A stretch of 8,548 bases of DNA from Prevotella sp. UBA7782 (GTDB lineage: Bacteria > Bacteroidota > Bacteroidia > Bacteroidales > Bacteroidaceae). A program made the translations under genes and the position numbers. Shown here one piece after another: positions 5,681 through 8,548 of the stretch (position 1 is the stretch's first letter; every line of letters starts with the position of its first letter). Below the pieces are notes generated by a model. The model was not told the DNA's origin. It did no database searches and was given only the letters and a program-made list of their open reading frames with translations. The stretch is taken from NCBI GenBank assembly GCA_002480935.1, contig DLDC01000119.1, forward strand, positions 1-8,548. The letters are read 5' to 3'.

Positions 5681-8548
5681 ATGCCCACAACCATGCAAAG
5701 AGCAAACACCACCCCGCTTGTGGTATTTAAGGCGAGCGCAGGCTCAGGAAAAACCTTCACTCTGGCAGTAGAATACATATCGCTGTTGGTGCAGGAGCCC
5801 GACAACTATAGCAGAATACTTGCCGTGACTTTCACCAATAAAGCTACTGAAGAGATGAAGATGCGCATCATCTCGCAACTCTATGGCCTGGCACAAGGCC
5901 TTGCCGGCTCGCAACCTTATTTAGATAAGGTGACAGAAAAGACCGGCTACGACGCGAGAGTTGTGAAGGAGCGTGCCCAAGTGGCACTCACGCAGCTCAT
6001 TCATCATTACAGCTATTTTCGCGTGCAAACCATTGATGCCTTTTTTCAGCGTGTTTTGCGCAACTTGGCCCATGAGTTGGACCTCACAGCCAATCTGCGC
6101 GTAAGTCTGAATGACAACGATGTGGAGGAAGAGGCAGTAGATGATATGATCAACTCTCTGCAAGAGGGTGACAAAAAGTTGGGCTGGATAAGAGACTACA
6201 TCAACGACAGCATAGATGACGACAAGAGTTGGAACGTCATCAGCCAAATAAAGAGCTTCGGAAGAAATATCTTCAACGACGTATATAAGGACCATGAAAA
6301 GGAGATGGACCGCATTTTTGCTTCAGAAGAATTCTTTACCCGCTACACCGGAAGGCTACGAGGCATGGTGAAGACCAACAAAGAAGCCATTGTGTCGGCC
6401 TATACCGAGGTGCTGAATGTCATTCAAGACAACGGTTTAGACGATTTCGACCTTTATCCCTATGGCCGACGTGGCAGCGTGCTGAGCTATATCAAACGGC
6501 AATGTGAGGGCTACTTCAACGGCTCTCCCACCTCATCAAGGATAGAAGGTTGTCTGGGCGATGCCCGCAAGTGGGCTAAGAAGGGAACATCCAGTACTCA
6601 AGAAATTATCAATCTGGCAGAAAACACCCTCATCAACTTACTCAAGAAGGCTGAGAATGAGCGTCTAAGCCGTTGGAACGACTATCAGTCAGCACTTCTG
6701 GTGCTGCGGCACATCAACGAGCTCAGATTGTTGCGCTCCATCAGCGATGCGGTAAAAGAGGTGAACAAAGACGCCAACCGCTTTCAGCTGAGCGACACCC
6801 AGTCGCTGCTCAAGGCTTTTATGAAGGACACCGATACCCCCTTTGTCTTTGAAAAAATGGGTGCCTACTTGCTGCACATGATGATAGACGAGTTTCAGGA
6901 CACCAGTACGGTGCAGTGGAATAACTTTAAGTTGCTGCTAGACAACTGTCTGGCACAGGCCGGAAGCCACTCGCTCATCGTGGGAGACGTGAAGCAAAGC
7001 ATCTATAGATGGCGACAAGGCGACTGGACACTGCTTAACGACATCGATAAGAAGTTTGATAAGAGTGTTATCACTGTAAAGCCGCTCGACGTGAACTACC
7101 GTTCGGAGCAGAACATTGTAGAGTTTAACAACATCTTCTTCAAGTTGGCTGCCGACTATGAGATGCAACAGCTCATCGACCAGGGCATACCCGATGCCGA
7201 ACAACTGCAGCGCGCCTATGACGACGTAGAGCAACTGCCCAACAAGAAAAACGGCAAAGGTAGCGTGACCATCAAGCTTTTGCCCAGCGAAGGTTATGCC
7301 GACGAAATGCTCAACCAGCTCATCGGGCAAGTGAAGGAGATAATAGAAAGTGGCATCAAGCCCGACACCATCGCCATACTTATCAGGGCTAATAAGGAAA
7401 TACCGGTCATAGCCGATGCCTTTCTGAGTCATAACATCACTGACAATGAAGGTAATGCGGTGAAATTGGTGTCGGATGAGGCCTTCAGACTAGACGCTTC
7501 GCTGGCCGTAAACACCATCGTAGCCGCCATACGACTGTTATGCCACCCTGAAGATAACCTCACACGGGCCACGCTCGTGAAGAATTACAGGATGAACATC
7601 TTGAACGAAGACGTTGCTGAAACGCAGCTTCTACTTGACGAGGCATGGACTCATGTGCCTACAGACGACGAGCTGGCGACCTATCTCGACACGATGCTTC
7701 CTCCCGATTATGCAGGTCAACGCGACCAACTGGCAGCTTTGCCGTTGGTAGATCTTGTCAGTAAACTCGCCACAATATTTAATGTAGAGAAGCTGGAGAA
7801 GCAACACGCTTACCTTTGTGCTTTCTTTGATCAACTGGACGAGTATGTGCTTGACAATACTGCCAGTTTGGACGGCTTTCTAAATTATTGGGACGAAACG
7901 CTCTTTCAGAAAACCATTCAGACTGACGAGGTTAACGGCATCAGGCTTATATCCATACATAAGAGTAAGGGGCTGGAGTTTGACAACGTCATTGTGCCCT
8001 ACTGCGACTGGCAACTGGAAAACTCACGAAGCATGATTTGGTGCGACAAGAAGCAGCAAGAGCCCTTCAACCAGCTTCCTCTGTTACCTATCGACTTCTC
8101 TAAATCCAGTATGGAGGGCACCGTTTTTGAAGAAGACTATCAGCGAGAGCATCTTCAATGCACCGTAGACAATCTCAATCTGCTCTACGTAGCCTTCACC
8201 CGACCCAAGAAGAACCTTGTGGTGATCGGAAAACGTAGAAGCAAGAACAGCAAGAATACAGCCAATCCAGCGTCCAACCGCTCTGATACCATAGAGCATT
8301 GCCTGCAAGAACTGAGCAACAGACTGCCCGAGTCTACGCTAACGGGTGTTGACAGTGACAGCGAGTGCATCACTTTTACATTTGGCAATCTGCTCACTGA
8401 CAGCAAGAAGAAAGATGATGAGCAAAGCGAGAACATCTTTGAGGTCAAGCCAACACCCGTCAACCTGGAGTCATTCCCTATGCTGAGCAATCACGTAGAC
8501 TTCAAACAGAGCACCAAGAGCCGTGAATTGGCTGAGCCGGAAGAAGAG
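5681..8548 (+). CDS. UvrD/RecB/AddA-type superfamily 1 helicase (helicase-nuclease subunit), partial
   Basis: The first 956 codons of a long gene open through the right edge. The product is a cytoplasmic ATP-driven 3'-5' DNA helicase of the RecB/AddA kind, used in double-strand-break processing for recombination. Motifs, in order: Walker A KASAGSGKT (17-25), the AddA/RecB form; Ia AVTFTNKATEEM (48-59); II IDEFQD (402-407); III VGDVKQSIYRWRQGD (434-448); IV NYRS (472-475); V SIHKSKGLEF (758-767); VI YVAFTR (836-841). No classical Q motif precedes Walker A, as in RecB-like proteins starting directly at this loop. Family members are usually about 1,050-1,150 residues with a C-terminal PD-(D/E)XK nuclease domain; that part would lie outside, so nuclease activity cannot be judged. 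Start is ATG 5681; an in-frame ATG at 5693 is equally possible. An AddB-like partner often follows such genes but cannot be seen. The helicase call is firm, the addA label probable. Confidence 0.93.
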   Translation, partial: MPTTMQRANTTPLVVFKASAGSGKTFTLAVEYISLLVQEPDNYSRILAVTFTNKATEEMKMRIISQLYGLAQGLAGSQPYLDKVTEKTGYDARVVKERAQVALTQLIHHYSYFRVQTIDAFFQRVLRNLAHELDLTANLRVSLNDNDVEEEAVDDMINSLQEGDKKLGWIRDYINDSIDDDKSWNVISQIKSFGRNIFNDVYKDHEKEMDRIFASEEFFTRYTGRLRGMVKTNKEAIVSAYTEVLNVIQDNGLDDFDLYPYGRRGSVLSYIKRQCEGYFNGSPTSSRIEGCLGDARKWAKKGTSSTQEIINLAENTLINLLKKAENERLSRWNDYQSALLVLRHINELRLLRSISDAVKEVNKDANRFQLSDTQSLLKAFMKDTDTPFVFEKMGAYLLHMMIDEFQDTSTVQWNNFKLLLDNCLAQAGSHSLIVGDVKQSIYRWRQGDWTLLNDIDKKFDKSVITVKPLDVNYRSEQNIVEFNNIFFKLAADYEMQQLIDQGIPDAEQLQRAYDDVEQLPNKKNGKGSVTIKLLPSEGYADEMLNQLIGQVKEIIESGIKPDTIAILIRANKEIPVIADAFLSHNITDNEGNAVKLVSDEAFRLDASLAVNTIVAAIRLLCHPEDNLTRATLVKNYRMNILNEDVAETQLLLDEAWTHVPTDDELATYLDTMLPPDYAGQRDQLAALPLVDLVSKLATIFNVEKLEKQHAYLCAFFDQLDEYVLDNTASLDGFLNYWDETLFQKTIQTDEVNGIRLISIHKSKGLEFDNVIVPYCDWQLENSRSMIWCDKKQQEPFNQLPLLPIDFSKSSMEGTVFEEDYQREHLQCTVDNLNLLYVAFTRPKKNLVVIGKRRSKNSKNTANPASNRSDTIEHCLQELSNRLPESTLTGVDSDSECITFTFGNLLTDSKKKDDEQSENIFEVKPTPVNLESFPMLSNHVDFKQSTKSRELAEPEEE

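Noticed and set aside
6938..7432. 164-codon minus-strand reading frame
   Set aside because: It is fully opposite helicase motifs III and IV, which are unmistakable on the plus strand.

Overview
The window looks like a chromosomal segment of a Bacteroidales bacterium, most likely Prevotella or a close relative. This rests on protein families typical of Bacteroidetes (a DUF5686-type outer-membrane protein, a sensor-less AraC-type regulator, a BioF2/FemAB-like acetyltransferase, and a RecB/AddA-like helicase with an ASAGSGKT Walker A). It also rests on promoter boxes of the Bacteroidetes type (TAnnTTTG near -7, TTG about 20 bp upstream). No rRNA, tRNA, insertion sequence, phage gene, CRISPR array or toxin-antitoxin pair is visible. 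This reads as core-genome housekeeping DNA.

Left part, minus strand: positions 1-227 hold the N-terminal 75 codons of an AraC-type regulator that runs off the left edge. It has its own promoter at 261-291. A gene-free stretch of about 210 bases follows, holding that promoter and a possible terminator hairpin (337-373) for the next minus-strand gene. That gene, at 439-1416, is a FemAB/BioF2-like acyltransferase. A 117-bp divergent region (1417-1533) separates it from a plus-strand operon. It carries -7 boxes in both directions and a perfect 10-bp palindrome.

Middle part, plus strand: four genes form a tight operon. They are a Rossmann/DUF2520 oxidoreductase (1534-2307), a KdsC-type HAD phosphatase (2304-2822), a Maf nucleotide pyrophosphatase (2862-3458) and a DUF5686-like outer-membrane beta-barrel protein (3455-5617). 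Two of the junctions are ATGA stop/start overlaps. The group mixes a likely KDO (LPS inner core) step, nucleotide-pool cleaning and an envelope protein. The oxidoreductase has no known substrate. The first codons of the barrel gene contain a 22-bp-period tandem repeat that seems to be a DNA-level element, not a protein repeat.

Right part: after a 63-bp gap with a -7 box, a UvrD/RecB/AddA-type superfamily 1 helicase starts at 5681 and stays open to the right edge (956 codons seen, C-terminus missing). All the main helicase motifs are present.

No wholly new multi-gene system is visible. The best leads are the tandem repeat at the maf/DUF5686 junction and the unexplained N-terminus it creates, the undefined role of the DUF2520 enzyme beside the KdsC-type phosphatase, and the near-leaderless start of the operon.
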